This document shows positions 44,724-55,664 of a stretch of DNA of 64,000 nucleotides, piece by piece. Source of the stretch: Pseudomonas viciae. Its GTDB lineage: Bacteria; Pseudomonadota; Gammaproteobacteria; Pseudomonadales; Pseudomonadaceae. Each line of letters starts with the position of its first letter. Positions within the stretch are counted from its first letter, which is position 1. The notes below the pieces were generated by a model. It saw only the letters and a program-made list of their open reading frames with translations. It ran no database searches and was not told the DNA's origin. The DNA is taken from assembly GCF_004786035.1 (NCBI RefSeq), contig NZ_CP035088.1, positions 4,500,001 to 4,564,000 of the forward strand, given 5' to 3'. A program made the translations under genes and the position numbers.

Positions 44724-47700
44724 ATGAACGAACTGCTAGATGATGATCTGCTGACGCTGCTGCTGGAGGATGTCGCTCGCGACGTGCAAAGCCGATCCAG
44801 CAGCCGGCTGAACCGCGCGCCCCTGTCCTTCGCCCAGCAACGCCTGTGGCTGGAGCACCAGCGTGACCCAACCCGCTCGGCCTACAACCTGCCACGCGCC
44901 CTGCGCCTGACGGGCGAGCTCAATGCCGACGCCCTGGAACAGGCGCTGAATCGGGTCATCGACCGACACGACATCCTGCGCACCGCGTTCAATGACATCG
45001 ACGCTGCGCCGGTCCAGGTGGTCGAGCGTCACGCCTGCCTCACCCTGCACCGGGAGGACCTCCGCGCCCTCGACCACCCGGCGCGTGCCATGGCGCTCTC
45101 ACAGCGCATTGAGCTGCACGCCCGACAACCGTTCGATCTCAGCTGCGCGCCGCTGATGCGGGCAACGCTGCTCAGGCTGGACAGCGACGAACATGTGCTG
45201 CTACTCAACATGCATCACATCGTCTCCGACGCCTGGTCCAACACGATCCTCATGCAGGACATGACCCAGGCCTACGCCCAGGCCTCGCTCGGCGATCCAT
45301 CGCCGCTGCCGCCGTTGCCCATGCAATACGCCGACTACGCCACCCACCAGCGAGGCGAGTATTTGCAGAGCACGGCCTGCCGGCGCAGCGGTGAATATTG
45401 GCGTGATTACCTGGGCCACGACCTGCCCACGCTGGAACTGCCCCAAGATTTTCCCCGTACCGCAAGCCAGCAACACAGGGCCGGACGCGTACAGGTGACG
45501 TTTACCACCGCAGAGACCCAGGCCCTGGACGCGTTCTGCCAACGCCAGGGGCTTACGCCTTTCGTGGTGGCGCTGGGTGCCTGGCAACTGCTGCTGGGCC
45601 GCTACAGTAACCAGGACGATTTCACCGTCGGCGTGCCCAATGCCAACCGCAACAACCATGAAAGCCAGGACCTGGTGGGGTTCTTCGTCAGCAGCCAGGT
45701 GTATCGAGCGAGGATCGACTCGACCCACAGCGCGTTGGATTTTCTGCGCAGTTTGCGCGCCCAGTCCCTCGCCGCGCTGGAACATGCCGACTACCCGCTG
45801 GAGCTGATCCTCGATCAACTGCAACGTCCCGGCGCACAGGGCTTGTTCCAGGTCTTGTTCAACTGGCGCACCGGCTCACCGGCCCAGCCGATCTCGCCCA
45901 AAGGCGAACTGGCCCTGGCGTTTCTCGATACGGGCGACAGCCAGGCCAAGTTCGACTTGTCGCTGGATGTCGACTATTCACAGCAGCAGATACTGGCGAC
46001 GTTCGAATACAGCCGTGATCTCTACCGCACTGAAACCATCGAGCGCATGGCCGGTCACTGGCAAAACCTGGTGCGGGGCCTGATCGAGACGCCTGAACGC
46101 GCCCTCGGCGAACTGCAATTACTCGATGCTGATGAACACCAGCACACCCTGCACGACTGGAACCGCCAACCGACCCAACTGCCCCGTGAACACTGCTTGC
46201 ACCAGTTGATCGAAACCCATGCCGCCGCCACCGGTGAGGCCATAGCCCTGACCTTTGAAGGGCAGCACATGAGCTATGCCGAGCTCAACCGGCAGGCCAA
46301 TCGACTGGCCCATCGGCTGATCGAACAAGGCATCGGGCCCGACGTGCTGGTCGGCATCGCCGCCGAGCGTACGCCGCAGATGATCATCGGCCTGCTGGCG
46401 ATTCTCAAGGCCGGTGGCGCCTACGTGCCGCTGGACCCGGCCTACCCGGCCGATCGCCTGGCTTACATGATCGAGGACAGCGGCGTGACGCAGATCCTGA
46501 CCCAGGCTCATCTGCGTGAATCCCTGGCGTTGCCCGCCGACATCAACTGCCTGTCGCTCGACCCAGCCGAGGCCGATGGCGACTATCCCGAGCACAACCC
46601 GGATGTGCCGGTGCACCCGGACAACCTGGCATATGTGATCTACACCTCAGGCTCGACCGGCCAGCCCAAAGGCGCCTTGCTGGCGCACCACAACGTCAAC
46701 CGATTGTTCCAGGCCACTGACCGCTGGTTCGGCTTCGATCATCAGGACGTCTGGTGCCTGTTCCATTCCTATGCCTTCGACTTTTCCGTGTGGGAAATTT
46801 TTGGCGCGCTGCTGCACGGCGGCCGACTGGTCATCGTGCCCCACGCCGTGAGCCGTTCACCCCAGGAGCTCTACGCCCTGGTTTGCCAGGAAAACGTCAC
46901 GGTGCTCAACCAGACGCCCTCGGCGTTCAAGGCGTTGCTGCAGGTCGCCTGCGCGCCTGACCAACCTCTGGTCCACCGGTTACGCCAAATCATTTTTGGT
47001 GGCGAAGCGATTGACGTGCAGAGCTTGCGCCCCTGGTTCGAACGCTTCGGCGACCAGTCGCCTCACTTGATCAATATGTATGGCATCACCGAAACGACGG
47101 TCCACGTCACCTGGCGGCCGCTGTCGATCGCTGACTTGCACAGCGAGGCCGCGAGCCCTATCGGCCAGCCCATCGTCGACCTGTCCTGGTATTTGCTCGA
47201 CGCCCATCTGAACCCGGTGCCCAAGGGTTGCATCGGTGAGTTGTATGTCGGCCGAGCCGGTCTGGCCCGTGGTTACCACCAGCGCGCCGACCTGACCGCC
47301 AGCCGCTTTATCCCCGACCCGTTCGATCCGCTGCCGGGTGGCCGCCTGTATCGCACCGGCGACCTGGCACGCTACCGCAGCGACGGCAGCATCGAATACA
47401 TCGGGCGCCTGGATCATCAGGTCAAGATCCGCGGTTTCCGCATCGAACTGGGGGAAATCCAGGCACGTCTGCAAACACTGCCTGCGGTCCAGGATTGCGT
47501 CGTGTTGACCCATGAAGGCCCGACCGGCCTGCAACTGGTCGCTTACGTGATTGCCGCGCAAGCGTCCACGGCCGAGCTACGCGAAGGCCTGTTGGCCGCC
47601 CTCAAAGCGCAATTGCCGGACTACATGGTGCCCAGTCACCTGCTGTTCATCGATCACTGGCCGCTCAATGCCAATGGCAAGCTCGACCGCAAGGCCTTGC

Positions 47701-48884
47701 CGGAACCTGATGCCGCTCTCCGGCATGTCGATTACGTGGCGCCCCGTACGCCATTGGAACAGGCGCTGGCGCAGCTCTGGCAACAATCCCTCAGAGTTGA
47801 GCGCGTGGGCATCAACGACAGCTTCTTTGAACTGGGCGGGCATTCGATCCTGGCGATCGAGCTGATTGCCAACCTCAAGGCACGCCTGAACATCAGCGTG
47901 CGCCTGCAAGCGTTGCTGGCCAACCCGAGCGTCGCGCAGCTGGCGCTGTTCATTGCGCAAAATCATCGGGAGCAGACCCAATGCCTGGTCCCGTTGAACA
48001 ACGCCCCCAGCAGTGCGCCGCAGTTGTTTTGCCTGCACCCCAGCGGGGGCATCGTGTTCTGTTACCAGCCCTTGGCACGCAAACTCAACCAACGGGCGCG
48101 CGTCAGCGGCGTCATGCACCGCGGCTTCAGCGAACCCCACGCAAACCCTGAGGCCTGGGCCGAGATGATTGCCGATTACAGCCGGGAAATCGTCACCGCC
48201 CAGCCCCAAGGCCCGTATTACCTGATGGGTTGGTCCCTGGGCGGGACCATTGCGCTGGACATCGCAGCGACGCTGGAAAGCCAGGGCCACACCGTCAGCT
48301 TCCTCGGTCTGGTGGACAGCACGATTCCTGAACACCTGTACCCGGCCACCTTGTCGCGTCATCGGCATTTGCCAGACGATGAACCCGCCGATCCGGCCTC
48401 CCAGGATCTGCTTGAGGCCATCGAGTATTTCGACCTGCTGTTTCCGACCCTCACCGAACGTACGGCGGCTTACCGGCAAGAACACCCCGACAGCACGGTC
48501 CAGGCCTTCCATGAATGGGCCACCCGCCAGATCGAGCCGGGGCGCGGCGACTTGCTGTCAATCGTGCAGAGCGTCAAGGATGAAGTCATGAACGCCCAGG
48601 CGTTCTCGGTGCATGATCGGTTGCTGGAGGCCTTCGATGGATTCACCTTCAAACCGGTACGGGTACGTCCCAGTTGCTGGTGGACCCAGGCGGAAAAAAC
48701 GCCGGACGAATTGGCGTTCTGCGAGGGCTTGATCAAGGGTTACAGCCTGACCGGGGAGCTGCAATGCTCGGTGCGCTCGCCGTTGCGTCACCGCGGTATG
48801 ATCTTTGATGATGGGTTGCTTGATTCGCTGGTTGAGGGTTTTTTGGCGAGTGCGATAGGAGGGGAAAAAGTACTGGGGGTATGA
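44724..48884 (+). CDS. Terminal pyoverdine NRPS module: C-A(Thr)-T-TE
   Basis: This is a 1386-residue single-module synthetase. The LCL-type condensation domain (about 30-460) has HHIVSDAW in place of HHxxxDG. The adenylation domain (about 485-990, YTSGSTGQPKG) gives specificity residues D-F-W-N-I-G-M-V-H, the known threonine code. A thiolation domain (ELGGHSILAIE near 1040) and a type I thioesterase (GWSLGG near 1170) follow. Ending in TE it must release the peptide, the role PvdD plays in P. aeruginosa. It lies behind pvdE on the strand opposite to the other NRPS genes. The specificity call is by eye. Confidence 0.92.
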   Translation: MNELLDDDLLTLLLEDVARDVQSRSSSRLNRAPLSFAQQRLWLEHQRDPTRSAYNLPRALRLTGELNADALEQALNRVIDRHDILRTAFNDIDAAPVQVVERHACLTLHREDLRALDHPARAMALSQRIELHARQPFDLSCAPLMRATLLRLDSDEHVLLLNMHHIVSDAWSNTILMQDMTQAYAQASLGDPSPLPPLPMQYADYATHQRGEYLQSTACRRSGEYWRDYLGHDLPTLELPQDFPRTASQQHRAGRVQVTFTTAETQALDAFCQRQGLTPFVVALGAWQLLLGRYSNQDDFTVGVPNANRNNHESQDLVGFFVSSQVYRARIDSTHSALDFLRSLRAQSLAALEHADYPLELILDQLQRPGAQGLFQVLFNWRTGSPAQPISPKGELALAFLDTGDSQAKFDLSLDVDYSQQQILATFEYSRDLYRTETIERMAGHWQNLVRGLIETPERALGELQLLDADEHQHTLHDWNRQPTQLPREHCLHQLIETHAAATGEAIALTFEGQHMSYAELNRQANRLAHRLIEQGIGPDVLVGIAAERTPQMIIGLLAILKAGGAYVPLDPAYPADRLAYMIEDSGVTQILTQAHLRESLALPADINCLSLDPAEADGDYPEHNPDVPVHPDNLAYVIYTSGSTGQPKGALLAHHNVNRLFQATDRWFGFDHQDVWCLFHSYAFDFSVWEIFGALLHGGRLVIVPHAVSRSPQELYALVCQENVTVLNQTPSAFKALLQVACAPDQPLVHRLRQIIFGGEAIDVQSLRPWFERFGDQSPHLINMYGITETTVHVTWRPLSIADLHSEAASPIGQPIVDLSWYLLDAHLNPVPKGCIGELYVGRAGLARGYHQRADLTASRFIPDPFDPLPGGRLYRTGDLARYRSDGSIEYIGRLDHQVKIRGFRIELGEIQARLQTLPAVQDCVVLTHEGPTGLQLVAYVIAAQASTAELREGLLAALKAQLPDYMVPSHLLFIDHWPLNANGKLDRKALPEPDAALRHVDYVAPRTPLEQALAQLWQQSLRVERVGINDSFFELGGHSILAIELIANLKARLNISVRLQALLANPSVAQLALFIAQNHREQTQCLVPLNNAPSSAPQLFCLHPSGGIVFCYQPLARKLNQRARVSGVMHRGFSEPHANPEAWAEMIADYSREIVTAQPQGPYYLMGWSLGGTIALDIAATLESQGHTVSFLGLVDSTIPEHLYPATLSRHRHLPDDEPADPASQDLLEAIEYFDLLFPTLTERTAAYRQEHPDSTVQAFHEWATRQIEPGRGDLLSIVQSVKDEVMNAQAFSVHDRLLEAFDGFTFKPVRVRPSCWWTQAEKTPDELAFCEGLIKGYSLTGELQCSVRSPLRHRGMIFDDGLLDSLVEGFLASAIGGEKVLGV

Positions 48885-48940
48885 CTCACCCACATGGGTT
48901 ACAAATCAGTTCACGCACATAGGTAACAGTTTTTAACTGG

Positions 48941-49160
48941 CAGGCTCGCTCCCACAGGTTTTTTGTGTCGTTTGCAATGCTGTGAACACCCACAAACTCA
49001 TGTGGGAGCGAGCCTGCTCGCAATGACACCGGCACATCCAGCATCCCCGCAAACTGACCCGCCGCTTTCGCGAGCAAGCCCGCTCCCACAATTGGATTGA
49101 GTCCCCCCGCAAGAGCAGGTCGGCTATAAGGCCGCCTCGCGAGCAAGCTTTGCTCCCACA
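48941..49160. repeat. REP cluster downstream of the terminal NRPS
   Basis: At least five arms of two REP subtypes (GAGCGAGCCTGCTCG, CTTTCGCGAGCAAGCCCGCT, GCGAGCAAGCTTTGCTCCCA) alternate in orientation. They occupy part of the 736-base gap between the NRPS and fpvA, which are convergent. Confidence 0.8.
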
Positions 49161-49229
49161 GGTCCTGCTCAACAGGTCGGATGGGTGTACACCCGCAAGA
49201 GCCAGGCCGGCTGTCAGGCCGCCTCGCCC

Positions 49230-49505
49230 CGGACGTTGATCTCGGCGCCCCGTTAACCACGATGGCCGAACGCAGGTGTTGCGCAGTGGGCACCTCGGCA
49301 TGGATGCCGAGGTAGCCGCGCTGGGCCATGGATGGCCCTTCGCGGCGGCCCACGGAGCAATGCCTGCGTTCGGGCATGCCGAGCCTAGGCGAGGCACCGA
49401 GTGGTGGGGCAGAAGCGCTTTGGTTACTTTCGCGCTTTTCGAAAGTGACCCGCTGTAAGAGCGGAACCATAAGTGGCCGTTACCGCAGCAACGGATATGC
49501 CCCCA
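49230..49505. repeat. Dispersed Pseudomonas intergenic repeat
   Basis: The block contains GGTTACTTTCG-CGCTTTT-CGAAAGTGACC, an imperfect hairpin at 49422-49450, then CCCGCTGTAAGAGCGGAACC and TGGCCGTTACCGCAGCAACG. Highly similar text occurs between genes in many Pseudomonas genomes (recognised from memory). It has no convincing gene of its own. Confidence 0.5.
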
Positions 49506-49530
49506 ATCCACTCCAATCCAACCCAAAAGA

Positions 49531-49566
49531 AAACGGCGCTTCCCCTACCCGGAAAAAGCGCCGTTT
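49531..49566 (-). terminator. Rho-independent terminator of fpvA
   Basis: AAACGGCGCTT and AAGCGCCGTTT form an 11-bp stem with a 14-base loop, 55 bases beyond the fpvA stop. A T-rich stretch follows on the minus strand. Confidence 0.75.
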
Positions 49567-49620
49567 CCTTAAACAAACAACAGTACGCACAAGACAGCGT
49601 CTATTTCATTCCCGCGAGAA

Positions 49621-52104
49621 TCAGAACTCCGGAGTGTACTTCACAGAGAACATCAGGTTACGCGGATCACCAAAGTTGTTGTTGCCATTGAGCTGGTTGT
49701 AAGCCGACGTTAAGTACGTCTTATCGAACAGGTTATTGGCATTGACCGCCAAGGCGATTTCCGGCGTCAGCTGGTAGCCGACGCGGGCATTCCATACGGT
49801 GTAACCCGGAATTTCACGGTCATAGTCATAAACCATCGTGTGGCTTTGGGTGGTGAAGCCCAAGCCGGTGCTGACACGGCTCCAGTCACCGGTGAACTGG
49901 TAGTTACCCCACACACGCAGCATGTGTTTCGGCGTCCAGGTACTGTAGATACGACCTTCCTTTTCCGGGTCCTCCAGGTACTTGGTGGTGTTGTAGGTGT
50001 AGCCCGCGAACAACTGCAGGTTGTCTATCACTTCACCACTGATTTCGGCATCGAAACCCTGGCTGCGCACTTTCCCCGAGGCTGCCGAGCAGTCCGAGTT
50101 AACACACGCCGGGTTAGAGCTGTCGTCGATGGCACGGTTTTCGTGGTCGTAACGGAAGATCGCCAGGGAGGTATTGACCCGACCGTCCATCAACTCACCC
50201 TTGAGGCCGACTTCGTAGTTGGTGCCGACGATGGGCTTGAGCACCGTACCGCTGGTATCGTGTTCGGTTTGCGGCTGGAATATGTCGGTGTAGCTGGCGT
50301 ACACCGCCCACTCACGGCTCAGGTCATAGATGACACCGGCGTACGGCGTGACCACTCCGGTTTCAGTTCCGGTGCTTGGGGCGTTGGGGGTGATACCGTT
50401 GGCCGCAGTTTCGGTTTTCGACTTGTAGCTGAAGTCATACCAACTGACCCGGGAACCCAACACCAGTGTCAGATCGTCGATCGGCTTGACGCGCCATGTG
50501 CCATATACGCCCTTCTGGCGGATATCGTATTTGCTGAGGGTGCCTCGCCCGCCCGGGCTGTTGATCAGGCCCTCGTAGCTGATGTCCGGACGGTTGTTGT
50601 TCAAGTCGAAGATCGTGTCGCTGCTGCTGTTGTTGAAAGTCCGGGCGAATTTATCATCCGTCTCCAACTGCGAGAAGTTGCCGCCCAGCATGACTTCCTG
50701 CTCCATCGACAAGGCTTCGAACTTGCCGTTCAGGTTCATGTCCAGACCAGACTTTGTGGACTGGAAATCGGTCACGAAGTCGGCATATTGCACACCAGTG
50801 CCATCAGGATTGAGACCGACACCGCCATTTTGCGTTCGCTGGTTTTTCGCCTGGTTGTCCTCTGTCATGTACACGGCCCCCACCTTGAGCGCCCAGTCCT
50901 CGTTGAAGCGATGCTCCAGGTCGGTGTAGTAGGTGGTGACATCGATTTCTGAACGGTTCCAGCGCGCACCCGTGTAGGTCGAACGCGACACGTCCGGCAT
51001 CGAACCGTCAGCGTAACGTGGCAGGCCGCGGATGTTGCCGCGCGATTCACCGTTGGATTGACTGATCGCGAAGCCAAGGGTGGTGTCTTCGTTCAGGTCG
51101 ACGTCCAACGCACCGTACAGCGAGTGGGTCTTGTTCCACGCATGGTCGACAAACGAGTTGCTCTGGTCTTCGTCGATGACGACGCGGCCGCGGATATTGC
51201 CGGCGTCGTTCAGCGGGCCGCCAGCATCCAGTTGCAGGCCGTAGTGATCCCAAGAGCCGGCCTTGCCGGTCAGGGTCACGGTCGGTGCGCTCTGGCCACG
51301 CTTGCGCACCAGGTTGACGGCACCACCGGGGCTGCCAGTGCCTTGCAGCAGGCCAGCGGCGCCGCGCATGATTTCCAGGCGGTCGAAGAAGATCAGGTCC
51401 TGGGTCGCCCAGTTACCCAGCGAATAGTTGTTACGCAGGATCGGCACGCCGTCGTACTGCCAATCGTCGATCTGGAAACCGCGTGACGACAGGATCATGC
51501 CTTGGCCGACGCCCTGCAGGCCGACGATGCCGGTGGTCTGGTTGACGGCGTCCTTGAGACTGACCAGGTTCTGGTCATCCATCTGCTTGCGCGTCATCAC
51601 GGTGACCGACTGGGGAATTTCCTTGAGGGTGTGGGTGCCCTTGCCAATGGTCACAGCATTGCTGGTGTATGAGTGGCTGCCCTCGGTCGTCGCGCCCAAT
51701 TCCTGTGTACTGATGGTGGTCGCGCCCAGCTCGAGGCCTTCAGTGGCGGAACCGCGTACCAGCATCAGGGTGTTGCCCTCGACGCTGTAGCGCACGCCGG
51801 TGCCCTTGAGCAATTCGGCGATGGCCGCCTGCGGAGTCATCTTGCCGCTGACGCGGTTGCTTTTCAGGCCAGCCATCTCGTCGGCGTTGTAGATCACTTG
51901 TTGGTTGGTCTGCTGACCGAACGCTTGCAATGCCTGCGGCAGCGGTTGCGCAGGGATGTTGATACTGACGTCTTGCGCCATCACCTGAGCGCTGAGTGGC
52001 AGTACACAAACCAGCCCCAGCCCGGTCAACACCCGACGCGAACGCAGACCGCGGGACATGACGAGTGCCTTGAACAGAGGTTTCAACTCATGAATGGATG
52101 ACAT
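49621..52104 (-). CDS. fpvA: Ferripyoverdine TonB-dependent receptor with signalling domain
   Basis: This is an 827-residue outer-membrane receptor. A signal peptide ends near VMAQDVSINI. The STN signalling domain (about 45-115: IPAQPLPQALQAFGQQTNQQ) is followed by a plug (EIPQSVTVMTRKQMDDQN, DRLEIMRGAAGLLQGTGSPG) and the barrel ending in NLMFSVKYTPEF. Position between the pyoverdine NRPS genes and the signalling domain support FpvA rather than a receptor for a foreign siderophore. ATG 52104 (MSSIHELKPL) is used. It is convergent with the terminal NRPS and separated from the other NRPS genes by a terminator. Confidence 0.92.
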   Translation of the reverse strand: MSSIHELKPLFKALVMSRGLRSRRVLTGLGLVCVLPLSAQVMAQDVSINIPAQPLPQALQAFGQQTNQQVIYNADEMAGLKSNRVSGKMTPQAAIAELLKGTGVRYSVEGNTLMLVRGSATEGLELGATTISTQELGATTEGSHSYTSNAVTIGKGTHTLKEIPQSVTVMTRKQMDDQNLVSLKDAVNQTTGIVGLQGVGQGMILSSRGFQIDDWQYDGVPILRNNYSLGNWATQDLIFFDRLEIMRGAAGLLQGTGSPGGAVNLVRKRGQSAPTVTLTGKAGSWDHYGLQLDAGGPLNDAGNIRGRVVIDEDQSNSFVDHAWNKTHSLYGALDVDLNEDTTLGFAISQSNGESRGNIRGLPRYADGSMPDVSRSTYTGARWNRSEIDVTTYYTDLEHRFNEDWALKVGAVYMTEDNQAKNQRTQNGGVGLNPDGTGVQYADFVTDFQSTKSGLDMNLNGKFEALSMEQEVMLGGNFSQLETDDKFARTFNNSSSDTIFDLNNNRPDISYEGLINSPGGRGTLSKYDIRQKGVYGTWRVKPIDDLTLVLGSRVSWYDFSYKSKTETAANGITPNAPSTGTETGVVTPYAGVIYDLSREWAVYASYTDIFQPQTEHDTSGTVLKPIVGTNYEVGLKGELMDGRVNTSLAIFRYDHENRAIDDSSNPACVNSDCSAASGKVRSQGFDAEISGEVIDNLQLFAGYTYNTTKYLEDPEKEGRIYSTWTPKHMLRVWGNYQFTGDWSRVSTGLGFTTQSHTMVYDYDREIPGYTVWNARVGYQLTPEIALAVNANNLFDKTYLTSAYNQLNGNNNFGDPRNLMFSVKYTPEF

Positions 52105-52394
52105 CGTGCTCTCTATTATTGGTAAAGGTAAAAAGTCCCTGGGGCCGAAGGGCCCGCCGCTCGCCAGCACAAGAGACCCCGCACGGTCGATTGCCTCGGG
52201 GCAATGTGTCAGTGCGTGGCCGACCGGCCCCTCCCCGGGCGCGGTCATTCGGCTGGACGACGGCGAAATCTTTACTGAACAAACCCGGTGCCTGGGCGTC
52301 CTGCTCGACCCGATTTGTCCACATACCTAAGTAAGACGCAGCACCTGCAAAAAACCGGAATGAGTTTATTTATCATTTACGAAAAATAATAAAA
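52105..52394 (-). promoter_or_regulatory. fpvA upstream region, no canonical PvdS box
   Basis: This interval between the NRPS terminator and fpvA holds the fpvA promoter. On the minus strand CGTAAATGATAAATAAACTC (around 52380-52361) resembles the left half of a Fur box. It also contains TAAAT-N17-CGG, a poor PvdS-box variant. Control by FpvI with Fur would fit, but no site is clear. The rest shows no gene or repeat. Confidence 0.3.
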
Positions 52395-52426
52395 AAAAGG
52401 CCGCCGCTGTTTAGGCGGCGGCCTTT
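52395..52426 (-). terminator. Rho-independent terminator of the minus-strand NRPS operon
   Basis: A perfect stem (AAAAGGCCGCCGC with its complement, 6-base loop) is followed on the minus strand by a run of eight T. It lies 14 bases beyond the Asp-module NRPS stop and isolates fpvA from the NRPS transcript. Confidence 0.9.
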
Positions 52427-52439
52427 TGTTCATGCCACA

Positions 52440-55400
52440 TCAGCTGCCTTGCGCAGCCTTGGCGGCTTGCATCTGGCGAGCCTGTTCGGTCAGCAGTGCC
52501 TTTTCCTCGGGGCTCATCGCGTCCATGCGCAGGCGCACCTGGGCGATTTTTTCCAACTGCCCCGGGCTGCTCTCCACTGCCCGCAAGGCCAGTGCCAACG
52601 ACGCCACGGTCGGATGATCGAAGACCAGCCCCGGATGAATGTCGCACTGCAACAACTTGCGAATACCGGCCACCAACTTGATCACCAGCAACGAATGCCC
52701 ACCGGCGGCGAAGAAGTCGCGGTCGATGCCCAGTCGTTCCAGCCCAAGCAATTGCGCCATGCGTGCGGCGAGCAATTGCTCCAGCGCATCGCGCGGTGCA
52801 GCGTCTTGATCATCCGCCGCCACATCCGCCCACTGCTGCAGCGCCTTGCGATCGATCTTGCCGTTGGCCAGGCGCGGGAACTGTTCGATCAATTGCAGGC
52901 GCTGTGGAACCATCACACTGGGCAGGCGCGCGCTCAGCTCAGCACGTACAACGTCCAGCAAGCCCGCCGACAGCCCCTGCTGCGCCACGACAAAGGCCAA
53001 CAGCCCCTGCTCGGTCGATGCCGCCGGCAGCACCAGTGCTTCGGCCACCTGGGGCAGGCGCAGAAGCTCGGCCTCGATCTCTGCCAGTTCAATGCGGAAC
53101 CCGCGCACCTTGACCTGCTGATCGCGCCGACCGTGCAACTGGATCGCCCCGTCCACGCGATAACGCGCCAGGTCGCCGCTGCGATACAAACGCTGCGCCG
53201 GATCGAACGGACTCTGGATGAACGCCTGCTCATCGGCCTGGGCATTCAGATAACCCCGACATAACTGCGCGCCGCCCAGGTAGACCTCGCCCAGCATACC
53301 CACCGGCGCCACACGCAGATCGGCGTCCAGCACGTAGACCTGGTTGTTGCCCAGCACCTGGGTCAGCGCCGAACAATCGTCGACAGCGCCGTGCAGTGAC
53401 AACGGATGAATCATCACCCCGACCGTGGCTTCGGTCGGCCCGTAGTGGTTGAACACCCGGCAATCGCTGCGCAAGCGGGCGATGCGCTCGATCAACGGCG
53501 CCGCAATCGGCTCGCCACCCAGCACCAGGGTACGCGGCAATGTCGCCTGTTCACTGTCGAGCAGCGCCGCAAGGTGCGACGGCACGATCTTCAGGCAGTC
53601 GATCTGCTGCTGTTGCAGGTACTGGGCAAACAACGCGCCGTCCTGCATCTGCTCATCGCTGGCCACATGCAGGGTCGCGCCATTGAACAACCCGCCAAAC
53701 AGCGTGGTGTTGCCCAGGTCCGCCGCTACGGTGGAACTGAAACCGACGTTTTTGCACTGGGCAAGTCCCAGTGCCTGACTGGCCTGGGCGGTGTAGTTGC
53801 GCAACTGCCGATGCTCGATCACCACGCCTTTGGGCACACCGGTGGAGCCCGACGTAAACAACACATAAGCGATGTCGTGGCCTTGGGTGGCGAGCGCTGG
53901 CAATGGCGCCGGCGACTGACTCAACTGCGCCGCCGTCAGGGCTTTATACGGTTGATCCTGCCAGGCCGGCAGATGCGCCGCATCGGTGAGCAACAGTGCC
54001 GCGCCGGCCTGTTCCAGCATCAACGCCTGGCGCGCCTGGGGCCACTGAACATCCAGTGGCAGATACGCCGCCCCCAAACGCCAGCTCGCCAGCATTGCAA
54101 TCACCAGCTCCGCCGAGCGCGGCAACGCCAGCGCGACAATCGAACCGGCGCCCACGCCTTGGTGCTTGAGCCCCAGCGCCATACTGTCGACCCGGGCCTG
54201 CAACTGGCCGTAGCTCAATTGCAGATGAGCGTCGGTCAGGGCGATGGCGTCTGGTGTATGAGTTGCCAGATCGGCGATGCGCTGCGGCAGATAACGGCCA
54301 TCCGCCAAAGCCTGCATCGGCGGATTGATCGCCAGCAAGCGCTGCTCCTGGGCGCGACTGAGCAGGCTGAGCTGCGCGAGTGCTCGGTGGGGCGCGGCCA
54401 GGATCGAGGCCAACAGCACGCCGTACTGTTCCAGTACCGCGTTGGCCGAGGCTGACGAATAACGCGAACTGGCGTAATGCAGATTGAGCGTGGCGTGGCG
54501 CTCGTTCAATTGAACCTGCATCAGCAACTCGAACGGATCTGCCGGCACATGCACGGACTCCGAGGCCGCCCAGTTCAGACCGCCACTGTTCCCGCTAGCG
54601 CTCGCCTGCCCCAGCGTAAAGCCGTAGGCCGGACCCGCCGCTTCAGGCGCTAGATCCGGCGCCCAGTATTCCTGCCAGGTGCGATGGGCTTCAAGACGCG
54701 CCGCCAGCTCGTCCAACCACTCGCTGAACGACGCGGTGGCAGGCAACGAAACGCACAGCGGCAGGGTTTTCTCGAACACACCCACGGCATTGGCGAAGTA
54801 TTCATAGTCGTCGCGGCAGTCATGGCGCACACCGACCAAGGCCTGCTCAAGCCCGCTCAAACGCCCCAGCAACACCCACCAGGCGCCTTGCAGCACAGTG
54901 GCCAGCGGCTGGCCAAGCTGCTCGGCCAGATTGTGCAAAGCCTCGCGTTGAGCCGGCTCCAGGCTCAGCGATACGTGGCTGTCGGCGGCACCTGTCTCAC
55001 CGCTGGTGCTGCGCGCCGCCAGCCATGGCGTGGCGATGTCTGCCTGCATCCCTTGCAAGTGTTGCCGCCAGTAAGCTCGTGCGCTGGCGGCGTCTTCATC
55101 CAGCACCACTTCACTGCGCCATTCCAGGTACTGGGCAAACTCACCCGGTGCTTCGTCTTCCTCTGCCTGAACCCCCGCGTAGGTTTGCTGGATGTGTTCA
55201 AGCAGCAGATTCAGCGACTGCGCATCGGCACTGGAGCGGGCGATGCCCAGCACCAGTCGCCATTGCCGGGGCGCCAGGCGATAGAGCACGGCCTGGACGC
55301 TTTCCGATTCGCCAACCACAAAAGCGCGGCCCATCGATTCCTGGATCTGCGCCTGGACCTCCTCGGCCCGTTGCTCGCCCGACTGCACCGTCAGCGGGAA

Positions 55401-55660
55401 GCGAGTGGCACCGACGGCGGCCTGACGCAAACCGTGGAAACCGGGTACCTTGGCCAGCCGCGCCAGCAACATCGGCTGCTGTGCCAGTTGCGTATCGAAC
55501 GCCACCTGCAAGCGCTGCGGATCGAGATCGCCGTCAATGACCACGTCCAGCCAGCGCAAGGCCTGGCCACAGGTCGCCGTGCCGGGCAGTTGTTCGAGCG
55601 TCCTTTGTTGCTCGGGTGTCAGGGCAAAACCCGGGTTGTGCGCGTCCATCGTGACCTCGT

Positions 55661-55664
<4 letters not shown>
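52440..55664 (-). CDS. NRPS with Interface domain: I-A(Asp)-T
   Basis: This 1074-residue synthetase has an N-terminal condensation-like domain (about 10-440). The HHxxxDG centre is lost: the matching place reads IARSSADAQS near residue 143. This is the hallmark of Interface domains that recruit an aspartyl beta-hydroxylase. The adenylation domain (about 460-960, FTSGSTGVPKG) shows D-L-T-K-V-G-H-V-G, the [10 protein letters not shown] code. A thiolation domain (AAGGHSLLVIK near 989) and a charged tail follow; there is no E or TE. ATG 55664 overlaps the upstream TGA (ATGA); ATG 55649 with GAGG is an alternative start. It loads Asp for hydroxylation by the TauD domain of the preceding protein. 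Confidence 0.9.
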
